37,916 bases of DNA from an uncultured Eubacteriales bacterium (GCA_900550525.1 URSN01000007.1:1-37916); one strand, 5' to 3'; positions 24,181 through 32,896 are shown, counted from the first letter of the stretch. Numbers and translations are program-made. The notes: a model not told the origin generated them from the sequence alone.

Positions 24181-25418
24181 CAGCCTTTTTCCTCCGCCGC
24201 GGGGCGGACGGGGCGCAGCCCTCCCGCGACCGGGCGGCCGGCCTTGAGCACGATTAGGCGCGGCGCGTTCTCGATCAGGGCGGTCTTTTCATCCGGCGCG
24301 TCCAGCAGCACGAGATCCGCCGCCGCGCCCTCGCGCAGGCCATAGTCCGTCAGGCCGCTCGCGCGCGCCGCGTTTTCGGTGATCATGGCCAGCACGTCCG
24401 TCATGCCCCGCGCCGTCCCGCGCGAGAGCAGCTGGCACGTCAAAAGCGCCTCCTCCAGCGGGTCGCCGTTGCCGAAGGGGCGGAACGGGTCGCGGATGTT
24501 GTCGGACGCGACGGCGACGTTCACGCCCGCGCGCTCGAGCTCCGCGATGCGCGTGATCCCGCGGCGGACGAGGCCCCGGTCGCCGCGGCCCATGAGGAAC
24601 ATGTTGCACGAGGGCAGCGCGATGACGCTGGCCCCGGCGCGGGCGCACAGCGCCGCCGCCGCCTCCGCCCGATCGTCCGGCACGGCGGCCAGCGCCGTCA
24701 CATGCGAGCAGTTCACCCGGCCCTGCAGCCCGTGCTCGATCGTCTGCTCGAGCAGGTAACAAAAGCACGCCACGTTCGCTTCGTCGGATTCGTCCACATG
24801 CAGGTCGAGCGGGAGCACAAACCGCTCCGCCAGCGCGATGAGTTCATCCACCGCGGCGCGATAGTCGGGCGAGATGGTGGGATACCCGGCGATATAGTCG
24901 ATCTGTCCGCTGCGCGCCGCCTCCTCCCACGGGCCGGCATACCGCGCGTCGTACGGTACGGACAGCTGCACATCGAGCCGCCCCGCATAGCGCGCGCGCA
25001 GCTGGCAGCTGCCATAGAACGCCTCCATGCCCCAGATCCCGTCCACGCTGACGTGGCTGCGCACAAGCCCCGTCCCGTTTGCAAGCTCGCGCGCGAGCAC
25101 CTGCTCCCCCCGGCGCGCGACGTCCTCCCGGACCTGTGAAAGGGGCAGGCTGCGCTGGTACTCCTGCGTCAGCGCCACGGCGTCCATGAGCCCCTCCGCC
25201 TCGCGCGGCGTTTCCAGAAACGCCTTGTCCAGGTGCGTATGCGGATCGATGAACGAAGGGCAGAGCAGCCGTCCCCCGCCGTCGATCACGTCCGCGTCCG
25301 CTTCGGCGTCCGCATGGCCGACGGCCGCGATGCGCCCGCCGCGCACCAGCACGTCCACCCGTTCCCCCCTGCCCGCCAGGCGGACGTCTTGGAACAGGAT
25401 CGCCCTCTCGTCCTTCAT
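24177..25418 (-). CDS. CodA-like amidohydrolase (cytosine/creatinine-deaminase type)
   Basis: This 413-residue metal-dependent deaminase of the amidohydrolase superfamily has the CodA-type metal ligands: DPHTHLDKAF near residue 58, LHVDESDE near 206, CSHVTAL near 237, and ASDNIRDPF near 305. Family members deaminate cytosine, isoguanine, creatinine or related rings; the residues seen do not settle which. It ends inside the -35 box of the next promoter and no terminator is seen, so it may also read into the operon below. GAAGGCAG precedes the ATG. A possible weak promoter (TTGACC, 17, GCAAAA) lies near 25444-25470. Confidence 0.85.
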   Translation of the reverse strand: MKDERAILFQDVRLAGRGERVDVLVRGGRIAAVGHADAEADADVIDGGGRLLCPSFIDPHTHLDKAFLETPREAEGLMDAVALTQEYQRSLPLSQVREDVARRGEQVLARELANGTGLVRSHVSVDGIWGMEAFYGSCQLRARYAGRLDVQLSVPYDARYAGPWEEAARSGQIDYIAGYPTISPDYRAAVDELIALAERFVLPLDLHVDESDEANVACFCYLLEQTIEHGLQGRVNCSHVTALAAVPDDRAEAAAALCARAGASVIALPSCNMFLMGRGDRGLVRRGITRIAELERAGVNVAVASDNIRDPFRPFGNGDPLEEALLTCQLLSRGTARGMTDVLAMITENAARASGLTDYGLREGAAADLVLLDAPDEKTALIENAPRLIVLKAGRPVAGGLRPVRPAAEEKGC

Positions 25419-25469
25419 CTGCCTTCACCCTGCCTTTCGTTTTGCTGCGGCCGCAGCCGCGCGGTCAAG

Positions 25470-25492
25470 CAAAAAGGGGGCTTGCGCCCCCT
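25470..25492 (-). terminator. Rnf operon intrinsic terminator
   Basis: AGGGGGC and GCCCCCT form a 7-bp stem with a 4-nt loop, followed on the minus strand by TTTTT. It ends the transcript that carries rnfCDGEAB and the trailing membrane-protein gene. Confidence 0.85.
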
Positions 25493-25523
25493 GTTCTTCC
25501 CCGTATCGCTCGTCCTTGCCGCG

Positions 25524-26426
25524 TCACTCGCCCTCGCCGCGCGGCGGCAGGGGTTCGTCCTGCGCCGCGGCGTCACGGAACGGAGCGGCATCGTTTTGCG
25601 CCGCGGCGTCATGGAACGGAGCGGCGTCATTCTGCGCCGCGGCGCCATAGGGCGACACGCCGCCATCGGGCGTGCTGCCGTCGTAATGCGCCGCCGGGCC
25701 GCCGTCGTTCTGTCCGTACGGGTTCGCCTGCTGCCGCCGGTGCAGCAGCTGATAGAGGAACACGCCCAGCACCAGCAGGCCGGCCGCGAACAGGGCCACG
25801 CCCACGAGCGGGCTCTCCGGTCCCACGCCGACGCGCACGACGTACGGCAGGATGCGCGCGCGGATCTCCGCCTCGTCGGTCGTGCCGAGCAGCTCCGACT
25901 CCGCGAGCCAGTCCACGAGCCCCACCTCCTCGGCGTACTCCTCGCGCAGCGCGAGCAGGTCGCTCTCCATGGACGTCACGCGCGAGGTGCCGATCTCAAA
26001 GCGGGTATACTCGTCGCCCGTGAAGTTTTCATCCCACGTCTCGTCCATGATCTGGTCCATGACGGCGAAATGCTCCGGCCGCACCTCCAGGCACAGCAGG
26101 TAGGTGCAGTGGTAGTACCCCTCGCTGTCGGTGGGCGCGGCGGGCACGAGGTAGTACAGCTCATCGCTCTCGTCCGAGACGCGCACGTCGTTGCGCGTGG
26201 TGTACGACTCGGCAAAACAGTCGAGCACCAGCTCCACGTTGCCGGAAACGTACGGCGTGCCGGCCAGCTCCTCCTCCGTGAGCAGGTTGAAATCCGGCGC
26301 CGCGACGTCCTCGTTTGCCAGCGCGTCGCGCAGCCGGAGCGTGCCGCCCGTCAGCAGCGCCACCGCGAGGATGCCCAGCACCGCCAGGCGGAAGATTCTC
26401 ACGGCCGTCCATCCCTTCGCTTCCAT
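25524..26426 (-). CDS. two-TM membrane protein with C-terminal tandem repeats
   Basis: I cannot name this 300-residue protein. One TM helix lies at about residues 9-27 and another at about 210-230, with an extracellular domain of about 180 residues between them (Cys at about 70, 107 and 112). A cytoplasmic-looking tail holds near-repeats of AAAQNDAAPFHD. In DNA these are 36-bp direct copies near 25560-25640. It begins 40 nt after rnfB with the strong site GGGGAGGAAACGCT and shares the Rnf terminator, so it is co-transcribed. A link to the Rnf complex is inferred from position only. Confidence 0.7.
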   Translation of the reverse strand: MEAKGWTAVRIFRLAVLGILAVALLTGGTLRLRDALANEDVAAPDFNLLTEEELAGTPYVSGNVELVLDCFAESYTTRNDVRVSDESDELYYLVPAAPTDSEGYYHCTYLLCLEVRPEHFAVMDQIMDETWDENFTGDEYTRFEIGTSRVTSMESDLLALREEYAEEVGLVDWLAESELLGTTDEAEIRARILPYVVRVGVGPESPLVGVALFAAGLLVLGVFLYQLLHRRQQANPYGQNDGGPAAHYDGSTPDGGVSPYGAAAQNDAAPFHDAAAQNDAAPFRDAAAQDEPLPPRGEGE

Positions 26427-26465
26427 AGCGTTTCCTCCCCTGTCATGAGCGGGGGCGGCAGGGTT

Positions 26466-27278
26466 TCAGCCCTGCGCGCCCTCGTAGAAGTTCTGGATGC
26501 AGTGCATCGGGCAGCCCGCCACGCACGCGCCGCAGCGGGTGCACTTCGTCTCGTCGATGACGGCCACGCCGTCCTCGACGTGGATGGCGTCGGAGGGGCA
26601 GTTGCGCTCGCACCGCTTGCAGCCGACGCAGGCGGTCTTGCATTGCAGGCGGGCGGTCTTGCCGATCTCCCTGTTGCGGCAGGCGACCACGATGGTCTTG
26701 TCGCGCGGCAGCAGATGGATGACGCCGCGCGGGCACACGCTCTCGCACATGCCGCAGCCGGTGCACTTGTCCACATCGACGTGCGCGATGCCGTTGGATA
26801 TGCTGATGGCGTCGAACGCGCAGCGGGCCACGCAGTCGCCAAAGCCGAGGCAGCCGTAATGGCACGCCTTGGGGCCGCCCGCGATCGACGCGGCGGCGCG
26901 GCAGCTTTCAATGCCGCTGTACTCATAGCGCATGACGGCGTTGTCGCACGTGCCGTTGCAGCGCACGCGCGCGACCTTGGGCACCATGTCCGACACGTCC
27001 ACGCCCATGATGGCGCCGATGGCCGCCGCCGTCTTCGTGCCGCCCGGCTTGCAGCCGTCCGCCGGCGCGTCGCCCCTGACGACGGCCTCGGCGAACGCGT
27101 CGCAGCCGGCATAGCCGCATGCGCCGCAGTTGGCGCCGCCCAGGCACTCGCGCACGAGCGTCACGCGCTCGTCCGTTTCCACGGCGAACTTCTTGCCCAC
27201 GAGCCCGAGCACCAGCCCGAACACGAGGCCCAGCGCGCCGAGCACGCCCAGCGCGGATAGAATCGCAACCCAGTCCAT
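26466..27278 (-). CDS. rnfB: Rnf complex subunit B, polyferredoxin
   Basis: This 270-residue protein has an N-terminal TM helix (about 5-27), the Fe-S motif ECLGGANCGACGYAGCDAF of the RnfB/4Fe-4S family, then at least three further ferredoxin cluster sets (CLGFGDCVARC, CTGCGMCESVCP, CVGCKRCERNCP, CTRCGACVAGCP). It accepts electrons from reduced ferredoxin and feeds the membrane subunits. Length is typical of clostridial RnfB. It is the last core rnf gene, 14 nt after rnfA. Confidence 0.93.
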   Translation of the reverse strand: MDWVAILSALGVLGALGLVFGLVLGLVGKKFAVETDERVTLVRECLGGANCGACGYAGCDAFAEAVVRGDAPADGCKPGGTKTAAAIGAIMGVDVSDMVPKVARVRCNGTCDNAVMRYEYSGIESCRAAASIAGGPKACHYGCLGFGDCVARCAFDAISISNGIAHVDVDKCTGCGMCESVCPRGVIHLLPRDKTIVVACRNREIGKTARLQCKTACVGCKRCERNCPSDAIHVEDGVAVIDETKCTRCGACVAGCPMHCIQNFYEGAQG

Positions 27279-27292
27279 ACGTACTTACCCCC

Positions 27293-27907
27293 TTATACCA
27301 GCCCGTTGAAGCCCATGAACGCGATGCTCATGAGGCCGGCGATGATCAGCGAGATGGAGAAGCCGCGCATGGGCTTGGGGATCTTCGCCGACTCGAGCCG
27401 CTCGCGCACGCCCGCCATCAGCACGATGGCCAGCAGGAAGCCGAGCGCGCCGAAAACGCCGTTGAGCACCGAGTACACGAGGTTGTACTCCACGACCATG
27501 CCGTTTGCCAGCGTGGTGGGGCTGCCGATGTTGAGGATGCACACGCCGAGCACGGCGCAGTTGGTCGTGATCAGCGGCAGGTAGATGCCCAGCGCGCTGT
27601 ACAGCGCGGGAGCGGACTTTTTGAGGAACATCTCGACCACCTGCACGAGGCTTGCGATGATCAGGATGAAGGCGATCGTGCTCAGATAATCCAGCTCCAG
27701 CGGGATGAGCACCCAGTGGTACGCCATGTACGTGAACAGGCTTGCAAGCCCCATCACGAACGTGACCGCCATGCCCATGCCGAACGCCGTCTCCACCCGG
27801 TTCGACACGCCCAGGAACGGGCAGCAGCCGAGAAAGCGCGAGAAGATGAAATTGTGCGTGAGCACGCAGCTGACCATGAACAGCAGCGCTTTTACGATCT
27901 CGTTCAT
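27293..27907 (-). CDS. rnfA: Rnf complex membrane subunit A
   Basis: This 204-residue protein has six predicted TM helices. The conserved NFIFSRFLGCCPFLG near residue 20 and LPLITTNCAVLGV near residue 110 each carry the Cys thought to help hold the membrane Fe-S cluster shared by RnfA and RnfE. The ATG overlaps the rnfE stop by 4 nt (ATGA). Confidence 0.95.
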   Translation of the reverse strand: MNEIVKALLFMVSCVLTHNFIFSRFLGCCPFLGVSNRVETAFGMGMAVTFVMGLASLFTYMAYHWVLIPLELDYLSTIAFILIIASLVQVVEMFLKKSAPALYSALGIYLPLITTNCAVLGVCILNIGSPTTLANGMVVEYNLVYSVLNGVFGALGFLLAIVLMAGVRERLESAKIPKPMRGFSISLIIAGLMSIAFMGFNGLV

Positions 27908-28563
27908 GCGGCCGCCTCCTCTCCGCCGGCGGGCGCGGCCTTCTTCGCGCGGCGCGCCTCGAATTTGCCGGTGATGATGTTGATCGACGCGAGCATCAGC
28001 CCGAACACGAGGAAGCCCCCCGTCGGCAGCACCAGCAGCAGCATGGGCTCATAGGAAGCGCCGAACACCTGCATGCCGAACACCGTGCCGCTGCCGATGA
28101 GCTCACGGATGGCGCCCATGACCGTGATGGCGATCGTAAAGCCCAGGCCCATGCCGAGGCCGTCCACCGCCGAGGGCAGCACCGGGTTCTTCGACGCGAA
28201 CGCCTCCGCGCGCGCCAGGATGATGCAGTTGACCACGATCAGCGGGATGAACATGCCCAGCGATGCGTACAGCTCCTGCACGAACGCCTGCATGAACATC
28301 TGCACCATCGTGACGAACGTGCAGATGACCACGATGAACGCGGGGATGCGGATCTTATCCGGGATGAAGTTGCGCAGCAGCGAGATCACCACGTTCGAGC
28401 CGATCAGCACGAACGTGGCCGCCGCGCCCATGCCCACGCCGTTGGTGGCGCTGGTCGTGACCGCCATCGTCGGGCAGGTGCCCAGCACCAGGCGGAACGT
28501 CGGGTTCTCGGTGATGACGCCGCCCAGGAACACGCTTTTGAGCGATTGCCGTTTCTGTTCCAT
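27904..28563 (-). CDS. rnfE: Rnf complex membrane subunit E
   Basis: This 219-residue homolog of RnfA has six TM segments. It has the paired motifs NPTFRLVLGTCPTMAVTTSA near residue 20 and FIPLIVVNCIILARAEAFA near residue 105, with the two cluster-associated cysteines. The Ala/Lys-rich tail is ordinary. The start at 28563 lies 1 nt from the rnfG stop. Confidence 0.94.
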   Translation of the reverse strand: MEQKRQSLKSVFLGGVITENPTFRLVLGTCPTMAVTTSATNGVGMGAAATFVLIGSNVVISLLRNFIPDKIRIPAFIVVICTFVTMVQMFMQAFVQELYASLGMFIPLIVVNCIILARAEAFASKNPVLPSAVDGLGMGLGFTIAITVMGAIRELIGSGTVFGMQVFGASYEPMLLLVLPTGGFLVFGLMLASINIITGKFEARRAKKAAPAGGEEAAA

Positions 28564-28564
28564 A

Positions 28565-29113
28565 TCAGTTGCCCTCCAACAGTCCCACATGGACGTCGCA
28601 CGCGGCGTTGACCGCCGAGGTCACGGCGTTCGAGCTGATCGTTGCGGAGCTGACCGCGTCGATCGTGCCGCCGTCGCCCGTGAGCGCCACGGGCGGCTCC
28701 AGCCCGACGTACTGCTCGCCGAACCAGGGCTCCTTCACGCGCGCGCCGAGCCCGGCCGTCTCGGCAAAGTCCGCGCCGCCGACGTTCACGCCGGCGATCG
28801 CGCCGTCGCTCGTGAGCCCGACGGTCACCTCGATCGGGCCGCCGTAGCCCTGCACGGTGCAGCGGGCCGTATAGCCGACCGTTTCGCCCGCGGCGTCCAG
28901 GCCGCGGCTGATCTCGTCCATGCCGTCCGTCCCCTCGCCGAGGATCTCGAACGTGGCGGCGTCGGCCAGCACGGCCTGACGGGCCGCGTTGGCCGCCTCG
29001 ATGCGCTGCTGCTCGATGGGGCCCTCCGTCACGGCGTTGGTCGCGCCCAGCGCCAGCCCGGCCACGGCCGCCAGCAGCAGGAGCTTCCAGCCAAGGGTCA
29101 ATACTTCACGCAC
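28565..29113 (-). CDS. rnfG: Rnf complex subunit G, FMN-binding
   Basis: This 182-residue protein has one N-terminal TM helix and an extracytoplasmic FMN-binding domain. The flavin attachment motif near the C-terminus reads DAVSSATISSNAV; the second Ser replaces the common Gly of S/T-G-A-T, and the acceptor Thr is kept. The start is GTG at 29113, chosen by GGGGAGGTGAAGACCC just before it. The start overlaps the rnfD end by 8 nt. Confidence 0.9.
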   Translation of the reverse strand: MREVLTLGWKLLLLAAVAGLALGATNAVTEGPIEQQRIEAANAARQAVLADAATFEILGEGTDGMDEISRGLDAAGETVGYTARCTVQGYGGPIEVTVGLTSDGAIAGVNVGGADFAETAGLGARVKEPWFGEQYVGLEPPVALTGDGGTIDAVSSATISSNAVTSAVNAACDVHVGLLEGN

Positions 29114-30035
29114 GGGTCTTCACCTCCCCATAGATGCGCGGCCGCACCGCGCGGTCGATGAGCGGCGTAACGACGTTCATCAGCAAGATGGCGTACGTCA
29201 CGCCCTCCGGATAGCTGCCAAACGCGCGGATGAGCGCCACGATGAGGCCCGCGCCCACGGCATAGATCACCTGCCCGGCGCGCGTCATGGGCGTGGTCAC
29301 ATAATCCGTCGCCATGAACACCGCGCCAAAGAGCAGGCCGCCCGAGAGCACGGACACGAGCGGGTCGAGCCCGAACGCCCACGCGCACAGCGCGAACGTG
29401 CCCGTCATGATCACCGGGATGTGCCAGGTGATCGTGCGGCGGATGAGCAGGTAGGCAAAGCCCAGCAGGATCGCCACCTTGCACACCTCGCCGATCGTGC
29501 CGGGGATGCGCCCGAGCAGCAGGTCCGCCATGGAGGGGTCGAGCGGCGAGCCCGGCGTGAGCACGGTGGCGCTGGTCACGGTGTCAAACGGCAGCGGGTA
29601 GGCGCTGGCCGTGTTCGTCGCGGTCATGCGCGCCGGCCAGGAGGCCAGCAGCACCGCGCGCGCCGTGAGCGCGGGGTTGAGGAAATTGTCGCCGATGCCG
29701 CCAAAGAGCTGCTTGACCAGCCCGATGGCCACGACAGCGCCGATGAGGATCATCCACCACGGCGCGGTGGACGGCAGGTTCAGCGCGAGGATGACGCCGG
29801 TCACGGCGGCGGACAGGTCGTTGATGCGCACGGGGCGCTTGCCGATCTTCTGGCAGACGAGCTCCGTCAGCACGCAGAACGCAACGCTCAGCACGACGAC
29901 CAGCGCGGCCCGCCACCCGAAGAGCCACACGCCCGCGATCACGCACGGCAGCAGCGCAATGAGCACATCGCGCATCAGCGTGGCGGTGCTGTCCTTGGCG
30001 TGGATGTGGGGCGCGGCGGATACCTTCCATTGCAT
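29106..30035 (-). CDS. rnfD: Rnf complex membrane subunit D, flavin-bound
   Basis: This 309-residue membrane protein has about nine or ten TM segments. The flavin attachment region is FDTVTSATVLTP near residue 155, and conserved FGGIGDNFLNPALTARA lies near residue 115. It belongs to the RnfD/NqrB family and contributes to ion translocation. AAAAGGAGG stands 8 nt before the ATG, just after the rnfC stop. Confidence 0.94.
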   Translation of the reverse strand: MQWKVSAAPHIHAKDSTATLMRDVLIALLPCVIAGVWLFGWRAALVVVLSVAFCVLTELVCQKIGKRPVRINDLSAAVTGVILALNLPSTAPWWMILIGAVVAIGLVKQLFGGIGDNFLNPALTARAVLLASWPARMTATNTASAYPLPFDTVTSATVLTPGSPLDPSMADLLLGRIPGTIGEVCKVAILLGFAYLLIRRTITWHIPVIMTGTFALCAWAFGLDPLVSVLSGGLLFGAVFMATDYVTTPMTRAGQVIYAVGAGLIVALIRAFGSYPEGVTYAILLMNVVTPLIDRAVRPRIYGEVKTRA

Positions 30036-30041
30036 GGTCGC

Positions 30042-31364
30042 TTACCTCCTTTTCGCCCGAGCCGCAAGCTCTTCCTTGGCGGCCTTGAACGCCGCCGTCA
30101 GATGGCGCCGCGCGGGGCAGGCATAGGCGCACGCGCCGCAGGCCACGCAGTCGAGCACGCCGTGCTCCTTTGCGCGCTCCAGGGCGCCCGCCTCGCAGTC
30201 GTATTTGAGTTGATAGGGCATCAGATGCAGCGGGCAGGCGTCCACGCAGCGGCCGCAGCGGATGCACGGTCCCTCCTCAAAGGCAGCCGCCTGCGCCTTG
30301 TCGAACACGACGATGCCGTTGGTCGCCTTGGTGATGGACACGCTGTCGTCCGGCGCGCACAGCCCGGTCATGGGCCCGCCGGCAAAGAGCTTGGCCGCGT
30401 CCGCCTTCACGCCGCCGCAGGCGGCGAGCGCCTCCGCATACGTCGTGCCGACGCGCAGCAGCAGGTTGGACGGCTCGTTGACGCAACCGGTCACGGTCGT
30501 GACGCGCTCGATGAGCGGGCGGCCGAGCGTCACCGCGTCGGCCACCGCCGCGGCGGTGCTGACGTTGAACACCAGCGCGCCCGCGTCCGCCGGCAGCTTG
30601 CCGCGCGGCACCTGGCGGCCGGTGACGACCTCGATGAGCTGCTTCTCGCCGCCCTGCGGATATTTCGTTTTGAGCGCGAGCACCTCCGCGCCCGGCACGG
30701 ATGCGACCGCGCGCTGCATGGCGGCGATGGCGTCCGGCTTGTTGTCCTCGATGGCGACGACGCCGCGCGTCACGCCCGTGGCACGCATGATGAGCCGCAG
30801 CCCGTCCGCGATGCGCTCCGGCCGCTCGAGCATGGCGCGGTGGTCGGCCGTGAGATACGGCTCGCACTCGGCGCCGTTGAGGATGACCGTGTCCACGCGC
30901 TTGTCCGGCGGCACCTGCATCTTCTCATGCGTGGGGATCGACGCGCCGCCCATGCCGCAGATGCCCGCTTCCTTGACGGCGAGGATGATCTGCTCCGGCT
31001 CGGCGGTATCCGCGCCGCCCACGGGCGTGAGCGGGACCCATTCGTCGAGCATGTCGGTCTGGATGACCACGCACAGCTCCGGCGCGGCGCGCAGCTGCTG
31101 CCGCTCCTCCACCGCGACGACCTGGCCGGACACGCTCGCGTGCACCGGCAGGCCGAGCGGGCCGACCGGCTCGGCGATGCGCTGGCCGAGCTTGACGGGA
31201 TCGCCCGGCGCTACGCACGGCCGGCTCGGCGCGCCAAGGTGCATCCCCATCGGGATGACCACCAGCGACGGCGCGACCGCGCGAACGGCGCACGCGCTGG
31301 TGAGCGGCTTGCCCTCATGGATCTCCCGCAGAGGATGCACGCCGCCGTGAAACGTCCTTTTCAA
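30042..31364 (-). CDS. rnfC: Rnf complex subunit C, NADH/FMN/Fe-S
   Basis: This 440-residue peripheral subunit exchanges electrons with NAD. It has the FMN/NADH domain motifs GICGMGGASIPTHEK near residue 130 and NGAECEPY, then two [4Fe-4S] sites CIRCGRCVDACP and CVACGACAYACP. I place the start at TTG 31364, because GGTGGAG lies 5-6 nt ahead and the protein then begins MKRTFHGGVHP as RnfC normally does. The open frame continues to GTG 31427, but that lies right after the promoter and adds an unconserved tail. It is the first gene of the operon. Confidence 0.92.
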   Translation of the reverse strand: MKRTFHGGVHPLREIHEGKPLTSACAVRAVAPSLVVIPMGMHLGAPSRPCVAPGDPVKLGQRIAEPVGPLGLPVHASVSGQVVAVEERQQLRAAPELCVVIQTDMLDEWVPLTPVGGADTAEPEQIILAVKEAGICGMGGASIPTHEKMQVPPDKRVDTVILNGAECEPYLTADHRAMLERPERIADGLRLIMRATGVTRGVVAIEDNKPDAIAAMQRAVASVPGAEVLALKTKYPQGGEKQLIEVVTGRQVPRGKLPADAGALVFNVSTAAAVADAVTLGRPLIERVTTVTGCVNEPSNLLLRVGTTYAEALAACGGVKADAAKLFAGGPMTGLCAPDDSVSITKATNGIVVFDKAQAAAFEEGPCIRCGRCVDACPLHLMPYQLKYDCEAGALERAKEHGVLDCVACGACAYACPARRHLTAAFKAAKEELAARAKRR

Positions 31365-31452
31365 TTCTTCTCCACCCGCTTTCCCATAAAAAATATGCCT
31401 GAGTTGATCTGTTTTCCAATCCACCACATACGGATGAGCGACATTTTATAAG

Positions 31453-31481
31453 AGCATAGCGCAAAACGTCCCGCCGGTCAA
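31453..31481 (-). promoter_or_regulatory. Rnf operon promoter
   Basis: TTGACC at 31481-31476, 17 bp, then TATGCT at 31458-31453, reading left. A start near 31447 leaves about 83 nt before the TTG start of rnfC. A second A/T-rich block (TTATAAAATG) follows near 31449-31441. Confidence 0.65.
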
Positions 31482-31690
31482 GAGCCAACCTTCATTTTCC
31501 CGTCAAATTTGCTTCACAGAAAATCCTTTTTCACAGGACAGGGCGGCCGCCCGCGCCGGGCGCGGCTGCGCCCTCCCGCCCCGCGCGCCGCCGCCGGGAG
31601 GGGACGGATCGCGCGGGCGCGGCAAAAGAGCGGCGGCTGCCGCGCGAAGAGGGCTTGCAGGGGGGACGGATCACGCGGGCGCGGCAAAAA
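31482..31690. repeat. gene-free spacer with a 28-bp direct repeat
   Basis: The region between the Rnf promoter and the amidase terminator has no gene. A 28-bp sequence at 31601-31628 recurs at 31663-31690 with two differences, 62 bp apart. CCCTCCCG at 31571-31578 can pair with CGGGAGGG near 31595-31602. The second copy abuts the amidase terminator, so it may be left from a duplicated terminator. Confidence 0.5.
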
Positions 31691-31725
31691 GGCCGCCCGT
31701 CCCGCGCCAGGCGGGACGGGCGGCC
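31686..31725 (-). terminator. intrinsic terminator of the amidase-fold gene
   Basis: A perfect 15-bp stem (31691-31705 with 31711-31725), a GCCAG loop, and TTTTT in the minus-strand direction, 31 nt after the stop codon. Confidence 0.93.
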
Positions 31726-31756
31726 CGTATCCGGGGCGCCGCCGCAGCGCCCCCGC

Positions 31757-32683
31757 TCAGGAAGCGAAATACTCCACGATGCCGTCGACGATGGCGTTCG
31801 CCGCGCGCGAGAGGAAATCCGGGTCGTTGAGGGTGCGGTCGTCCGTGCTGTTGCTCAGGTGCCCGAGCACGATGGCCGCCACCGGCTTGTCGATGCCGTT
31901 GAGCACCTCCCAGGTGGTCAGGTGGCGGACGACCTCGCCGCCGACCTCGCGCGTGGGCATATCGGTCGCGGCCACATAGCTGTCGAGCACGCAGGTGGCC
32001 AGGCGGTCGCACGCGCTGCGCTGGTCATGGTTGCTGGGCACGATCATCTGCGTGCCGCGCGTCTGGGAGGCGTCGATGTAGTTGCACATGATCGACAGCA
32101 CGATCTCCGCGCTGCTGTCGTTGGCCGTGCGGATGCGCACGGACGGGTCGGCGATCTCGTCCTCGGCCGTGCGCGTCATGACGACCGTCGCGCCCTCGGC
32201 CTCCAGGAGCGTCTTCACCGCGTTTGCATACGCAAAGTTGATGCGGTATTCCGCCACGCCCGTCGACACGCCGCTGTATTTCGAGCCGCGGCTCTTGGCC
32301 GCGTCGATGCCGATGACGCGCCCGGCAAGCCGCCCGGCGGGCGTGACCGTGGGCGCCGCGGTGCCGAGCGGGACGGGCGTCGCGTTCGGATCGACGGTTG
32401 CGTTCGGGTCGGGCGTCGTGCCCGGCGCGAGCGTCGCGTTCGGGTCCGGGGTCGTGCCCGGCGCGAGCGTCGCGCCGCCCGGCGTGGGGCTGTTCGGCTG
32501 CACGATCAAGGGCTCGATCGTGGCGTTGGCCGCCTGATGCGCCTGCACGGCCGGGGCGATGATTCCGGCGGCCAGCCCGTAGGCCGCGCCGCCGACGAGC
32601 AGCAGGATCAGCGCGCAGAGCACGCCGAAGGACATCGGGCTGTTGATGCGCAGATGCCTGCGCCGCGGTTTGATCTTCTTCAT
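31757..32683 (-). CDS. degenerate N-acetylmuramoyl-L-alanine amidase-fold protein
   Basis: This 308-residue protein has an N-terminal TM anchor (about 17-42), a Pro/Thr/Asn linker with repeats of APGTTPDPNAT (about 65-110), and an Amidase_3-like domain from VIGIDAAKSRG. The family's zinc and catalytic residues are mostly missing. The DxGHGG His is absent (IDAAKSRG), the SIHxN His is replaced (LSIMCNYID), and the late catalytic Glu before LGFLSN is Val (AIVLGHLSN). The second-site Glu remains (VAEYRINF), as do MTRT and RIRTAND. It is probably a surface peptidoglycan-binding or regulatory pseudoenzyme. AGAGGTGG precedes the ATG. Confidence 0.75.
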   Translation of the reverse strand: MKKIKPRRRHLRINSPMSFGVLCALILLLVGGAAYGLAAGIIAPAVQAHQAANATIEPLIVQPNSPTPGGATLAPGTTPDPNATLAPGTTPDPNATVDPNATPVPLGTAAPTVTPAGRLAGRVIGIDAAKSRGSKYSGVSTGVAEYRINFAYANAVKTLLEAEGATVVMTRTAEDEIADPSVRIRTANDSSAEIVLSIMCNYIDASQTRGTQMIVPSNHDQRSACDRLATCVLDSYVAATDMPTREVGGEVVRHLTTWEVLNGIDKPVAAIVLGHLSNSTDDRTLNDPDFLSRAANAIVDGIVEYFAS

Positions 32684-32884
32684 GGGGACGTCCACCTCTT
32701 TGCAGCACGCCTTGAATTTTGGGGCGCCGCCGCGCGAGCCGCCCGCCGGCGGGACGCGGCGCGTCATATATGCGGATACCGTCATTTTATCATGCCTCAG
32801 GACGAATGTGTACGCCCGAAAAAAAGATTCACAAATTGTACATAACGGGAAAAAGAAACGCTCGCCCGCGCGCTCAAAAACTGG
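32684..32884. other. divergent intergenic region
   Basis: About 210 nt separate the leftward amidase-fold gene from the rightward phospholipase-like gene. It holds a GC inverted region near 32725-32770 and an A/T-rich stretch. A minus-strand TGATAAAATG near 32790-32800 could be a -10 element for the amidase gene; its -35 is unclear. Confidence 0.35.
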
Positions 32885-32890
32885 TATACT
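32882..32890 (+). promoter_or_regulatory. extended -10 promoter, possibly leaderless
   Basis: TGGTATACT is an extended -10 element with no good -35. Its expected start site falls at or beside the ATG at 32897, so the message would have almost no leader, and no ribosome site precedes that ATG. Confidence 0.5.
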
Positions 32891-32896
32891 GGTCAC

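Noticed and set aside
31365..31427. GTG start at 31427 for rnfC
   Set aside because: It adds 21 unconserved residues, has no ribosome site and lies only about 20 nt after the predicted transcription start. TTG 31364 restores the usual RnfC N-terminus.
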